Shown here: one piece after another, positions 20,911 to 32,600 of the stretch
Layout: each line of letters begins with the position of its first letter
Position numbering within the stretch: the stretch's first letter is position 1
Source: Zantedeschia hybrid cultivar
Lineage: Eukaryota > Streptophyta > Magnoliopsida > Alismatales > Araceae
Direction: 5' to 3'
DNA length: 64,000 nt
Assembly: GCA_030544215.1 (NCBI GenBank)
Contig: JARZZO010000009.1
Location: 47,859,129 to 47,923,128 of the forward strand
Made by a program: the position numbers and the translations under genes
The notes under the pieces: generated by a model
What the model was told of the DNA's origin: nothing
The model's database searches: none
What the model saw: only the letters and a program-made list of their open reading frames with translations

Positions 20911-22448
20911 TGTTAGTTTTAGGTGGCCAACAAGCCAATCTGACTATGTAAATCTCGTTCATTTATTAATATAATGGCATAATATTCATTATGTGTAAAT
21001 CGCATTAATTATCGTTTCATAATGAAGTCCGTGAATATGTGCTATAATGATCAAATTATGATGAGATCATACTAATGAGACTGATCACTTAAACACACAT
21101 TCTTAATCGTTCCGAGTCGGAAGATATCCGAGAAGGACATCGGATATCCAGTTACACTAGTACATATTACTCCTACTCATATGATGAGGGTGATTGATCT
21201 CATAAGTCACTTGTGTGGAGACACTAAGGCGAATCTGTAGGTGCTCATTGGAGAATGAGTTCACTGAACTGATCCGACTGAATCGCTAGATGGTATTGTA
21301 CCTCACTGTCAACCAGCTTGATTCTATTATCGCAATTGCGTGTATGGTCCTTGGACCTGAGACACCAAGGACACCTTGTCGGTGGACTTCTGTGCTTTGA
21401 CCTTGGTTTATGAATATCTAGCCACGGGATTCTAAAACGCCATGGATTAGGTACAGCGGAATACCGTCGAAGGGAATTGTGTGTCAATAAGGAATCATTC
21501 GCTCTCGGTACTTAGAGAGAGAATGCTCTAGGAAGGATGCGCGGAAGTCCCTAGCCAGGGCGGACGATAATATCGGGAAAGGAGTTTTCCGATATTTATC
21601 AGCGGCATCCAATCCAAATGAGTCGACCGGTTAGGGTTTGACAGCACGTCATACCCTGAGTTGACTCGAGAGCATTGTACGAATGAAGGATTATATCCAC
21701 GCGGTAACTGTCGGCAGAAAGGTTCCAATAAGTGAGTTGCTTAACCCCGATACCTTCCAGGTTCACGCGGTGTTGCTTGGCACCCAACGTGATCGGAGGC
21801 CTGGTCGAATTCGATGTGTGACATCAATTCGATTGATTAATTAATTAATAAAGAGTTATTAATGGATTAATAAAGCCAGTAAGGAGTTATTAGGCTTATT
21901 ATGTTGTTAACCGGACTGGTAATTTGGCCTAGAAGATCACACACAAATGATTCTCAAGGCGATGGATAAATAAGTGGGTTTTATACAAACCGGGAGTTTT
22001 TATGAAAAACTGCGCGGTTAGTATAAAATATAGCGAACGGGCTGAGCAGGCCAAGCTGCTGCTAACCCTAGCTACCCCTCCTCAGTTTCTCTCTCTCTCT
22101 CGCGTCCCAAACAGATCCAGATCTGCTCCGCTGCTTCTCCGACTCCCGTTCGACGGGAAATCATCCGCGCGTTGCGGCGACCGGCGGAGGTTTTGTGGGC
22201 TGCGAAGAACGAGGAACGTGAGGATATCCGTCGCGAGGAGGATCGCGTGGACTTCGCTAGAGGCAGGGCGCTTGCGTGGCTTGCGGTGTCGCACCGACGG
22301 AACCGAACGGTTGCGGATTCGAATCCGCACACGGTAAGATCTTATTATCCAATAATCTGGTTTTTTCGATTTTTGAAACGAGAACGGATCTCCGTTTTTA
22401 TTTTTATTTTCGCTGCTCGGGAGATCCGGAAAAACCGAGAACCCAACA
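20911..22448 (+). repeat. Copia-A left LTR
   Basis: It starts TGTTAGTTTTAGG and ends CCCAACA. It matches the right LTR along its whole length with scattered single-base changes and small indels, for example a 2-base gap near 21100. ORFs near 22002-22590 recur in the right LTR and are non-coding. Confidence 0.95.
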
Positions 22449-22449
22449 G

Positions 22450-22461
22450 TGGTATCAGAGC
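22450..22461 (+). promoter_or_regulatory. Copia-A primer-binding site (initiator tRNA-Met)
   Basis: TGGTATCAGAGC, one base after the LTR end, is the standard plant copia priming site complementary to the 3' end of initiator tRNA-Met. Confidence 0.95.
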
Positions 22462-23379
22462 CAGGTTCCACTGTTTCTCGTCCCGTTTCGGTCTCCGAAA
22501 TTAATATTTCATGACTTATTCCATGCACTAGTTCGATTTTATTACTGGATCCGTGTTCATGTGATGAACACTGATTATAAGAATAATTAGATTATTTTTC
22601 TGCAATTTTTTGAATTTTAGTTTGGGGGTTTTTGTGTTCTTCATGGGACGAAGAACGGGGTGTTTTCAGCGGCTTCGTACGTGTTTCCCAAGCATTGGGA
22701 TGGCACGCATGGATGCCGGATCCCCAGGGGATAGTCCCCACTGTCCATTGGGCATCTTAGCCGCCGCCGGAGTGGCCATGGAGAGCTGCAAAACCAGCCC
22801 TAATTAGGTTTTATGAAAATCGAAAAAAATAAAAATCAGATTTTTGGGGTTTTAAATGTGGCTCGGGCAGCTTGTTCTTGGCACCACCGGAGGGCCGGCC
22901 GGCACCGGCTACGTCGCCGGTGCCGGGGGCGACGCCGGCGGCATCGACAGGGCCCGATGCCGGCCGTCGGGCGGCATTGCATCTCCCTCCCGCCGCCGGC
23001 CTGCAACTAGTTGGTTTAGGGTTTCTGTTTCAGGAGGGGGCGACAGGTTAGGGGCGGCCGGTTCACGTGGCCTGGCAGGCCGGTCTAGCCCGGCTAGGCC
23101 TCTGGCTGGACCGGGCCCGAGCCAGGAGCGCCTGGCTTGAGCCCAGGCCCTGTAGGGCCCGAGCCAGCTTGGCTCTAATGGGCTGAACCCTATAGCTATC
23201 TAGTTAAACCCCTATTTGCCCTCTTGAAACCCCAAATATATCCAATTAAACCCGAATGTCCATTTAATAAATAAATTGAATTGTAATTTAAAATTCAAAA
23301 CAATTTTGAAATATTTAAATTATTATTCAATTTTAATTTTATTTGGCATTAATGATTTTGAATCATTTATATTAACGAA

Positions 23380-23880
23380 GGGTTGTTAATAATTAGAATT
23401 AATTATTAATTTAAACATTAAATTAATAATTAATTTAGATTGTCTAACTTAAGTGTTAAGTTAGTGTTTATTAGTTAACTGAAATTAATTGTTAGTTTAA
23501 TTGTTAAATTGATAATTAACTTCAATTAACTAATATAATGGTTTAATAGGAGTTATTAATTATTGGTTTAAGTGTTAAACTAATAATTAATATTAATCTA
23601 ATAATCTAAGAGTTAGATTATTTGTTAATAATTAATTTGTGTTAATTATTAGTCTAACAGTTAAACTAATTATTAACATTAATTAATTTACTAGTTTAAC
23701 GGTTAGATTAGTTATTGATAACTAATTAAAATTAATTATTAATTTAAGTATTAAATCAATGATTAATTTTAATCTACTAGTCTAAGAGTTAGATTAGTAA
23801 TAGATTATTAATAGTCTAATTGTTAGATTATTAATTTAGTTCAATCTAATTGTTAGATTGTTTAACTATTAGAATTGTTC
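23380..23880. repeat. AT-rich short-hairpin tract in the Copia-A leader
   Basis: Repeated near-palindromes of the type TAATCTAA-GAG-TTAGATTA. Clear cases lie at 23602-23620, 23649-23669 and 23776-23797, with degenerate ones between, interspersed with TTAATTATTAA. The tract could fold into successive short hairpins in RNA or DNA. Confidence 0.7.
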
Positions 23881-24736
23881 TAATGGCATGGAATAATTTG
23901 AAATTATTAATTTGGAGTGTGTGCACATGTGATGTATGTTTTGATGCCTCTAAATTAGATTTGATTGCATATTAAATTGACTGAAAGAGTTTTCGAAATT
24001 CAAATACCAATTTTGATTGGATCCCAGTTATTTGAAAGCCAAAATTATATATTTTGAAAACTCTTTTATTTTAGCCATGTGATGCGCTGAATCATGTGTG
24101 GGATGTTTAAAACACATCGTGGTCATGGATATGCACTTATTTAATTATTCATGAGATGAATGATGTGTTTGTGTGGATCGTAGATGAATGATGGATGTTT
24201 ATTAAATTGTTAATAAATAGAGATCTGCATATCTCTCTCTCTCTCATACTCCGATGTATTTCTACCTCCCTCTCTCTTGTACTCGCCATAAGGCTCTCTT
24301 CTAATTACATGTAATTCTAGAATTTATTGTAATATGATCAAGGCAACTAAGGCAGGAATGAGGACGATCCACAGATGCAACTAGGAAGGAGATATGATGG
24401 AGATCTCTTGCCTATGTGTTTGCAAGTTTATCTAATGTAAATGTTATGTTAGATTGTGTGTGCGTTTGACTGTTGGCTCCAGTCAAACCCACTGTGCTAT
24501 CCATGACCAAACTAGACATGTATGTGATGCATTGTTTTCTTTTGATTATGAATCAAAGCATGTATAATATTTAGTAAATATATACGATATATTTATATAC
24601 TATCACCTAGGAGAGACTAAGATAAAAGTTATCTAAATACCCTCAAATAAACTCTAAGCCATAATGCGAGTAGTTAAGAACTTACCGCGTGGTCTACCAT
24701 CGTTATAGTCATAGGATTCGAATCACTTTAGGCAGG

Positions 24737-25042
24737 TTTATTGTGCTATCTACAAGGCTTGTTTAATTGGGAGGAGAAACTGTGGCTATGGCATTAGATG
24801 CCTATATGATCAGGGTAGAGGAACTATGTAGCTTTGTTGTGCTATCCACAATGGCTGCATGCAAATCTATGCTCGTCGCGTAACGATGGTTAACTTAGAC
24901 CAGAATTAGTGGTTTGTTGTGCTATCCACAAGGCCATTAAATCTCTGGAGACCGAAGCTATGATCAGATATTGCAAGGAGTTGCAAGTCCCATGAGTTGG
25001 GTGCTCTTTGATTGTATTACAGTTTGTTATGCTATCCACAAG
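24737..25042 (+). repeat. Four-copy stem-loop array in the Copia-A leader
   Basis: The motif TTTGTTGTGCTATCCACAAG occurs at 24737, 24833, 24913 and 25023. Spacings are 96, 80 and 110 bases, and a degenerate copy lies near 24491. TTGTG and CACAA pair as a 5-bp stem with loop CTATC. The array lies about 190 bases before the gag start. Copia-B has the same array in the same order. Confidence 0.85.
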
Positions 25043-25235
25043 ACTGTACTGCAAGTCATTGAGATTCTGATCCTCACTAGGAGACTGTCTGCGTCTCCCG
25101 TTCTATATAATTGGGAGTTATATAGTCTGTCGAAAATTAGTGGGAGTTAAAACTTGAACAAAAGACCATGTCTTGTTTTATCTTTAATAATTGAACATCT
25201 GCTAAATAGATTTTACTTATCTCCTGTAGGGAATT

Positions 25236-25501
25236 ATGTCGTCTAATAACCCACTCCGTGGCATACTTGATGCCTTTTTGACTTACCTGATCTACTCGGA
25301 TTGGTTCAGAAACCTGAAGAATGTCTTCATATCTGAGCACATTGACTTTGTCCCTAGAGCTGATCCTCCTACTGAATCGGCATTGGATGCCCCTGAAGCA
25401 GAGATGATAATTAACGATAAAAGATCGAAGGACAAAGACGAAAGAGTAGTAAGGGTGACTGCTTCTATTGTAAGCAGCATGGTCACTGGAAGAGGAACTG
25501 C
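25236..25501 (+). pseudogene. Copia-A gag, internally deleted
   Basis: The start at 25236 (MSSNNPLRGILDAF) is the usual copia gag beginning, preceded by the leader array. The knuckle CFYCKQHGHWKRNC (25460-25501) fits C-X2-C-X4-H-X4-C, but it lies in another frame, the one used by the pol ORF from 25535. Only about 75 codons separate start and knuckle, against about 247 in Copia-B, so most of the capsid region is gone and a frame change is present. Confidence 0.85.
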
Positions 25502-28500
25502 AAGGAGTTCCTTCACGATAAAGCTCATGGAAAGGTGAAGCTGTCTGAAGTTTTAGATATCTATATGATAGATATCAACTTGTTAATTGGAGACTCCACA
25601 TCTTGGGTATTAGATACCGGATGTGTTTCTCATATCTGTCATGATGCGCAGATGCTGACAAGTAAGCGCAAGCTAAGACAAGGCGAGGTGGAATTGAGGC
25701 TAGGAAACGGCGCAAAAGTTGCGGCGATTGCTGTTGGGACAGCAAACCTCAGGCTTCCATCAAGAGACGCCTTACTATTAGAAGATTGTTATTATGTTCC
25801 TAGCATAATAAAGAACATCATATCAATATCTTGTTTGGACAAGATAGGATATAGGTTGACTATTGAGAATAGAAGTTGTTCGATTTATTATGGTAATAAA
25901 TCAATAGCTTCGGCATCTTTGGTCAACGGTCTATATCTCTTAGATGTTTCTTATTACAATCTTCAAATTGATAACGCTCTTAAGAAGAGCAAGAATTGTG
26001 TGAACCAAGCTTACATGTGGCATTGTAGACTTGGGTGCATTGACGAAAGCAGGTTGCAAAAGTTGCACAAGCATGGTTACTTAACTACATTCGATTATGA
26101 ATTGTTTGCGACATGTGAATCCTATCTTATGGGAAAGACGGCAAAATCACCATTTACTGGACATGGAGAATGTGCCAAGGACATTCTAGAACTAATACAT
26201 TCGGATGTATGTGGTCCCATGTCCACCCAAACCAAAGGTGGCTTCTCATACTTCATCACGTTCACCGACGACTTCTCAAGATTCGGCTATGTGTACTTAA
26301 TGAAGTACAAGTCGGAAGCATTTGAGAAGTTTAAGGAGTTCAAGAATGAAGTAGAGAAGCAGTTAGGAAAAAGTATTAAAGCTCTTCGATCAGATCGAGG
26401 AGGAGAATACTTGAGTACTAATTTCACACAATTCTTAAAGGATAATGGTATCCTTTCTCAGTTAACCCCTCCATATACACCACAGATAAATGGTGTATCG
26501 GAATGGAGGAATCGCACCTTGTTGGACATGGTGCGATCCATGATGAGCTTTTCGGGATTACCAGTGTCCCTCTGGGGGTATGCTCTAGAGTCAGCAGCAT
26601 ACCTACTGAACAGAGTACCCAGCAAGTATGTGGCCTCTACTTCATATAAGATATGGAAATACATGAAACTATAATTTAAACATGTTAAAGTCTGGGGTTG
26701 CCCTGCTCATGTAAAGAGGCATGATCCAGACAAGCTGGAATCACGAACTGATAAATGCAGGTTTGTGGGATATCCTAAGGAAACCTTTAGATACTATTTT
26801 TACCATCCTGGTGAACAAAAGGTGTTTGTCGCCAGGAAAGCTATCTTCCTGGAAGAGGAATACCTTCTCCAGGAGGACAGGTTCCAGATCCCCAAACAGC
26901 TGCATTATCATCAGATGAGAAATGCGTTCCTAAATCAGTTCAGGTACACACAGATGAGCCTCGTAGATCTGGTAGAGTACCTAGACTGTCTGAACGATAT
27001 GTAGGATATATCACTGAAGGTGAGTCTAAAGTAGAATATAATGAGGATGATGATCCTAAAACCTACCAGGAGGCCATAGAAGGCCTAGAATCCGGGAAAT
27101 GGCGAGAAGCCATGAACTCAGAAATCCAGTCCATGTACACCAACCAAGTTTGGAACTTGAAGGACTTGCCCGAGGGTATTGTACCCATCGGTTGCAAGTG
27201 GATCTTTAAGAGAAAGATCGGTGCTGATGGACGGATCGACACTTATAAGGCAAGGTTGGTGGCAAAGGGATATCGTCAAAGGCAATGAATTGACTATGAC
27301 AAGACTTTCTCACCAGTTGCCATGATAAAGTCGATCAGAGTTCTACTCGCCATTGCTGCACATTTTGATTATGAGATCTGGCAGATGAATGTGAAGACTG
27401 CCTTCCTCAACGGTAACCTTGAGAAAGAGGTGTATATGATACAACCGGAAGGCTTCACATCTAAAGAATCTCCAGATAAAGTGTGCAGGTTTCAGAGGTC
27501 CATTTATGGACTGAAGTAAGCTTCCCGGAGCTGGAACATAAGATTTGACGAGACTGTCAAGTCTTATAACTTCATTAAGAATGAAGATGAGCCTTGTGTG
27601 TACAAGAAGACTAGTGGGAGTGCAGTCACCTTCTTAGTTCCTTACATAGATGACATACTACTCATTGGGAATGATGTAGCTATGATGTCATCAGTAAAGA
27701 TCTGGCTGTCGAAAAATTTCTCCATGAAGGATTTAGGAGAAGCATCCTACGTATTGGGAATACAGATCTACAGAGATAGATCAAAGATGATGCTTAGAAT
27801 GACCCAATCCTTGTACATAGATACCATAGTCAAAAGATTTGGCATAGAAAATTCCAAGAGAGGTCTCATACCGATGAGACATGGAATTAGTCTCTCAAAA
27901 GTGCAGTCTCCTAAGACTCCTGATGAGAGGACACTTATGGATAGAATACCCTATATCTTTGCCATACGATCTATTATGTATGTCATGCTATGTACACGGC
28001 CTGATATAGCATTTGCTCTTAGTGTTACAAGCATATTTCAGGCTTATTTAGGTGAAGAGCACTGGAAGACAGTGAAATGTATCCTTCAGTACTTGAGAAG
28101 AACTAAGGATATGTTTCTTGTCTATAGAGGAGGTGACTTGAAACTGCGAGGCTTTACTCACTCGAGTTTCCAGTCAGATCCAGATGATAGCAAGTCTATA
28201 TCTGGATTCGTGTTTACTTTGAATGGAGGCGCAGTGTGCTGGAAGAGTTCCAAGCAAGTAACCACTGCAGATTCGACGACTGAAGCTGAGTACATCGCTG
28301 CAGCTGAAGCCGCCAAGGAAGCAGTGTGGTTGAAGAAATTCATCACCGACCTCAGCGTAGTTCCCAGCATCTCTGAGCCTGTTTCGCTGTTGTGCGATAA
28401 CAATGGAGCGATTGCGCAAGCGAAAGAGCTGCGGTCTCATTAGAAATTGAAGCATATTCTGAGGCGCTTTCATCTTATCAGAGAGATTATATCCAGAGGA

Positions 28501-28629
28501 GATGTAGTAGTAGAAAGAGTTCCATCCGTCGACAATGTAGCAGATCCACTGACAAAGCCATTGGCTCAAATTGTGTTTGAGCGTCACCTAGAGTCTATAG
28601 ACTTATTGTATAAAGGTGATTGGCTTTAG
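25502..28629 (+). pseudogene. Copia-A pol: protease, integrase, reverse transcriptase, RNase H
   Basis: Order on the plus strand: protease LDTGCVSHICHDAQ (about 25610). Then integrase zinc region MWHCRLGCIDESRL with CESYLMGK, where the family His and second Cys are replaced. Then integrase core HSDVCGPM, RSDRGGEYLS and NGVSEWRNRTLL. Reverse transcriptase shows VKTAFLNGN (Asn precedes VKT where Asp is usual), QPEGF, and YIDDILLIGND (about 27645). RNase H shows DSTTEAEYIAAAEAAKEAVWL (about 28270). Stops interrupt at 26672, about 27287, 27517 and 28441, and frame changes occur near 26690 and in the 27000-27300 region. Family length and order are otherwise normal. Confidence 0.9.
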
Positions 28630-28632
28630 TCC

Positions 28633-28642
28633 AAGTGGGAGA
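28633..28642 (+). promoter_or_regulatory. Copia-A polypurine tract
   Basis: AAGTGGGAGA lies immediately before the right LTR start at 28644, the expected plus-strand priming site. Confidence 0.9.
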
Positions 28643-28643
28643 T

Positions 28644-30184
28644 TGTTAGTTTTAGGTGGCCTACAAGCCAATCTGACTATGTAAATCTCGTTCATTTATT
28701 AATATAATGGCATAATATTCATTATGTGTAAATCGCATTAATTATCGTTTCATAATGAAGTCCGTGAATATGTGCTATAGTGATCAAATTATGATGAGAT
28801 CATACTAATGAGACTGATCACTTAAACACACATATTCTTAATCGTTCCGAGTCGGAAGATATCCGAGAAGGACATCGGATATCCAGTTACACTAGTACAG
28901 ATTACTCCTACTCATATGATGATGGTGATTGATCTCATAAGTCACTTGTGTGGAGACACTAAGGCGAATCTGTAGGTGCTCATTGGAGAATGAGTTCACT
29001 GAACTGATCCGACTGAATCGCTGGATGGTATTGTACCTCACTGTCAACCAACTTGATTCTATTGTCGCAGTTGCGTGGATGGTCCTCGGACCTGAGACAC
29101 AAAGGACACCTTGTCGGTGGACTTCTGTGCTTTGACCTTGGTTTATGAATCTCTAGCCACGGGATTTTAAAATGCCAATGATTGGGTACAGCGGAATACC
29201 GTCGAAGGGAATTGTGTGTCAATAAGGAATCATTCGCTCTCGGTACTTAGAGAGAGAATGCTATAGGAAGGATGCGCGGAAGTCCCCGGCTAGGGCGGAC
29301 GATAATATCGGGAAAGGAGTTTTCTAATATTTATCAGCGGCATCCAATCCAAGTGAGTCGACCGGTTAGGGTTTGACAGCACGCCATATCCTGAGTTGAC
29401 TCGAGAGCATCGTACGAATGAAAGATTATATCCACGCGGTAACTGTCGACGGAAATGTTTCAATAAGTGGGTTGCTTAACCCCGATACCTTCCGGGTTCA
29501 CACGGTGTTGCTTGGCACCCAACGTGATCGGAGGCCCGGTCGAATTCGATGTGTGACATCAATTCGATTAATTAATTAATTCATAAAGAGTTATTAATTG
29601 ATTAATAAAGCCAGTAAGAAGTGACTGGGCTTATTAGGCTGTTAACTGGATTGGTTATTGGGCCTAGAGGGTCACACGTAAATGATTCTCAAGGCGATGG
29701 ATAAATAAGTGGGTTTTATACAAACCGGGAGTTTTTATGAAAAACCGTGCGGTTAGTATAAAATATAGCGAATGGGCTGAGCAGGCCAAACTGCTGCTAA
29801 CCTTAGCCGCCCCTCCTCTGTTTCTCTCCCTCTCTGGCGTCCCAAATAGATCCAGATCTGCTCCGCTGCTTCTCCGACTCCCGTTCGACGAGAAATCGTC
29901 CGCGCGTTGCGGCGACCGGCGGAGGTTTCGTGGACTGCGAAGAACAAGGAACGTGAGGATATCCATCGCGAGGAGGATCGCGTGGACTTCGCTAGAGGCC
30001 GGGCGCTTGGGCGGCTTGCGGTGTCGCACCGACAGAACCGAACGGTTGTGGATTCGAATCCGCACACGGTAAGATCTGATTATCCGATAATCTGGTTTTT
30101 CCGATTTTCGAAATGGGAACGGATCTCTGTTTTTATTTTTATTTCCGTTGCACGGGAGATCTGGAGAAACCTGAGAATCCAACA
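28644..30184 (+). repeat. Copia-A right LTR
   Basis: It starts TGTTAGTTTTAGG and ends TCCAACA. It is collinear with the left LTR with scattered substitutions and small indels. The ORFs 29664-30185, 29737-30072 and 29907-30446 are counterparts of those in the left LTR and are not genes. Confidence 0.95.
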
Positions 30185-30362
30185 TAGAGGGGGTTCCCCT
30201 GGGCCGAGACCTGGGACCCTTCCTGACTGGTTCCTTCTTCCTGTAGGAGTTGCTGCTTTTTCATCTTCGACTCGTTCTTGCCTCGGATCCCCCTCAGCTC
30301 TTGGTCGCCTGCTGGTTTTCGGATTCCATCTTGGGAGTCCGACAGTGGTTGCCTCGGCAACA
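30185..30362 (+). mobile_element. Tat-type 3' LTR, right part after Copia-A
   Basis: It continues the sequence broken at 20910. CTAACTTAACCATCAGAG on the left joins AGGGGGTTCCCCTGGGCC on the right, a typical Tat-group LTR passage. It ends GCCTCGGCAACA at 30362. The next five bases, TCAGT, do not match the five before the Athila-type LTR (GCAGG), as expected if the two halves come from different elements. Confidence 0.7.
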
Positions 30363-30750
30363 TCAGTACTCAACCTTATATGTTTATACTGGTTGTGGCT
30401 CTTTCACTTTTTATTTTTCATGAATATGTTGATATTCTACCTCTAGATTTGATTGGTTTTAAGAAGCCTAAGTTTTTTTAGTTTGTACTTGAAAATGATT
30501 ATCTTTCTCTAAGTTCATCATGTTCAATGTTTTCTTTTAAGATCAAAGATTGGAAGCTGCTAGAACATATGTTTGGTTAAAAGCTTTGTGTTCCTATATG
30601 TTGGGCGTTATCTCTCACATGTGCTTAATTAATCCTTGAATTTGTCAGCGGTGGATCGGAACATCATGTATGTACCATCCAACCATTTCCAAGGCAAGAT
30701 ATGATCAGTCAAGTCTTATATTATTTCATATTAGTGTTGAATATTTTTGT
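30363..30750. other. Unannotated AT-rich DNA
   Basis: No ORF, repeat or TE motif was recognised. It may be the pre-insertion sequence flanking the Tat-type element. Confidence 0.4.
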
Positions 30751-31125
30751 CTTATATTAGTTCATAGCTCGTGTTAAATATTTTTTCACCATGAATTCAC
30801 AAGTTCATAGTTATTATTTAAAGCATTTATATTTGTTACTTTACTTGTTAATTTTATGTTTAAGCATTATTTCATCTTATATTAGTTCATAGCTAGTGTT
30901 GAATATTTTTCCACCATGAATTCACAAGTTCATAGTTATTATTTAAAGCATTTATATTTGTTACTTTACTTGTTAATTTTATGTTTAAGCATTGTTTCAT
31001 CTTATATTAGTTCATAGCTAGTGTTGAATATTTTTCCACCATGAATTCACAAGTTCATAGTTATTATTTAAAGCATTTATATTTGTTACTTTACTTGTTA
31101 ATTTTATGTTTAAGCATTATTTCTT
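30751..31125. repeat. 125-bp tandem repeat, three copies
   Basis: CTTATATTAGTTCATAGCT recurs at 30751, 30876 and 31001, a 125-bp period. The units are nearly identical, so the array is recent. No ORF. Confidence 0.92.
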
Positions 31126-31200
31126 TATATGCATATGACTCATCCACAAACTTCTCTCGTCAATGTTAAAGAAAATTTTAATAAGTATCTCATCTATGAG

Positions 31201-31395
31201 CTCAACGAAGGGTTGATCAAAAATAGTAAACTCATTTATTTTTAAATTGAAAATACTAATGACAACTCAATGAAGGATTGATCAAAAATAATAAACACAT
31301 TTCATTTTAAACTGAAAATATTAATGACAACTCAATGAAAGGTTGATAAAAAATAATAAACTCATTTCATTTTAAGTTAAAAATATTAATGACAT
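31201..31395. repeat. 65-bp tandem repeat, three copies
   Basis: CTCAAYGAAGGRTTGAT recurs at 31201, 31266 and 31331, a 65-bp period with more divergence than the neighbouring 125-bp array. Confidence 0.85.
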
Positions 31396-31479
31396 GAATC
31401 TATTTAATTTTAAAATTAATTATATAGTTCTACTTTAATTTGCGTTAACCTTCTTAATTAATAACCTTTAAAATAAATT

Positions 31480-32600
31480 GCTCGTTTGAGGAGAGAGGAG
31501 AGGAGATCGCGTAGATAATGGCAATTCCGGAGAAGGGGATCGTCAACCGGTTAGTTCTTCCTCTCTCTCTCCCTCGCCCCACACCGCTTTCTCCCCCCGA
31601 TCGGCGGCAAAATCCGTCTGATTTGCTACCGGCGCCGGCAACGGCGACCGCCCGGCGAAGCTCACGACACAGCCATCTGTCGACGGCGTGCTGGTAATGC
31701 AGATCTCCGGTGGGACTCGGCGACCGTTCGGATGCAGATGCAGTTCACATAGAAGGCGTTCTAAAATTTGCTGGTTTTGCAGATCTCCGGTTTGACTCGG
31801 CCGGCACGCCGGGCTTTCGGATTCAGATGAAGTTCACATGGAAGGCAATTCTAAAATCGGTTAAGGGTAGTTTAGGCAACATGGAAGGGAAAAAAAAAGA
31901 AAAAAGGCTGCCACGGATCCAAGCGGTCTCGTACGACCCAGTAAAGTTAAAATTACCAGGCGTCTACGGTTTTCTATTGGACGACGGTTCACGGGAGCCA
32001 GTAATTATTACCTGGGCTGTCACGTGGAGTCAGACACGAATGGTTTCCCAAACTGGGCTTCTCTCAAACTCAGAACCCTAAAGAGAGAGAAGAAGAGATC
32101 CTAAAATTGGGCGATCTGACGACCCGATCTGATCTCTCACCTCGCGTCCGATCTCTCGCCGCCGTGTCTTCTCGCCATATGGATCGCCGCCGTCTCTGGG
32201 GAGAGAACAGCTATCCTTCTTCACGTGAGTATGAAACTGAATCGAATGGAAACCATATGGCGGATCGCCAACTTCGGCCTGCCTGCCTTGAGCTCGTTGA
32301 ACCAGCGCTACTTCTTCTTCTTCTATTCTTCTTCCGCTCCCCCTTCTTTTGAGGTCTGATTGCTTTTGTTGCTTCGACGAGTGCATAGGTGGATTCTTCT
32401 GAACGATGCTATATGATGACGAAATGATCTTTGTCACTCGTACAATTGTGATTTACTACGGTGTTAATCAGATCTCATTGTGATGATGATGTCTATCCCA
32501 TGTGAGCTTTCGACGCAATCAGATGACCTTATGCATGAACTAGCAGTTGATTTTCGATCTCTCCCCCGAGGGTATGTGTTGATTGATCTTAAATTATTCG
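31480..32600 (+). other. Gene-like 5' region: possible first exons, no family recognised
   Basis: Two start sites look like plant first exons. At 31518 ATG opens MAIPEKGIVNR followed by a GTTAGT donor. At 32179 ATG opens MDRRRLWGENSYPSS followed by a good donor (GTGAGTAT at 32225), preceded by a purine-rich leader with AACCCTAAAGAGAGAG. A third open segment at 32490-32570 (MSIPCELSTQSDDLMHELAVDF) ends at a GGTATGTG donor. I cannot join these into a full coding sequence or find a domain. It may be the 5' end of a host gene or a relic. An 80-bp tandem duplication (31690-31856) lies between. Confidence 0.3.
31690..31856. repeat. 80-bp tandem duplication
   Basis: GCAGATCTCCGGT and AGTTCACATRGAAGGC occur twice, spaced about 80 bp. 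The two copies have diverged and have small indels. Confidence 0.75.

Larger units (their letters stand above)
22462..25235 (+). other. Copia-A 5' leader, 2.8 kb
   Basis: Unusually long non-coding leader. Parts: a GC-rich segment with GCCGG and GGCC palindromes (22860-23170), a very AT-rich hairpin-rich tract (23230-23900), a CT-rich segment (24230-24300), and four stem-loop motifs (24737-25042) before the gag start. The small ORFs 22610-23140 follow composition only. Confidence 0.75.
20911..30184 (+). mobile_element. Copia-A: full-length Ty1-copia retrotransposon, inactive
   Basis: The element has two LTRs of about 1.54 kb (20911-22448 and 28644-30184), an initiator-Met primer site at 22450, a 2.8-kb leader, short gag, pol to 28629 and a purine tract next to the right LTR. 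The flanking 5 bp are CAGAG (20906-20910) and TAGAG (30185-30189), a target duplication with one C-to-T change. It is inserted in the Tat-type LTR: the sequence left of it and right of it joins into one LTR. Pol has stops and frame changes and gag has lost about 0.5 kb, so the element cannot move on its own. Confidence 0.93.

Noticed and set aside
22002..22590. Arg-rich ORFs in the Copia-A left LTR
   Set aside because: The same ORFs recur in the right LTR at 29737-30072; LTR sequence with no domain.
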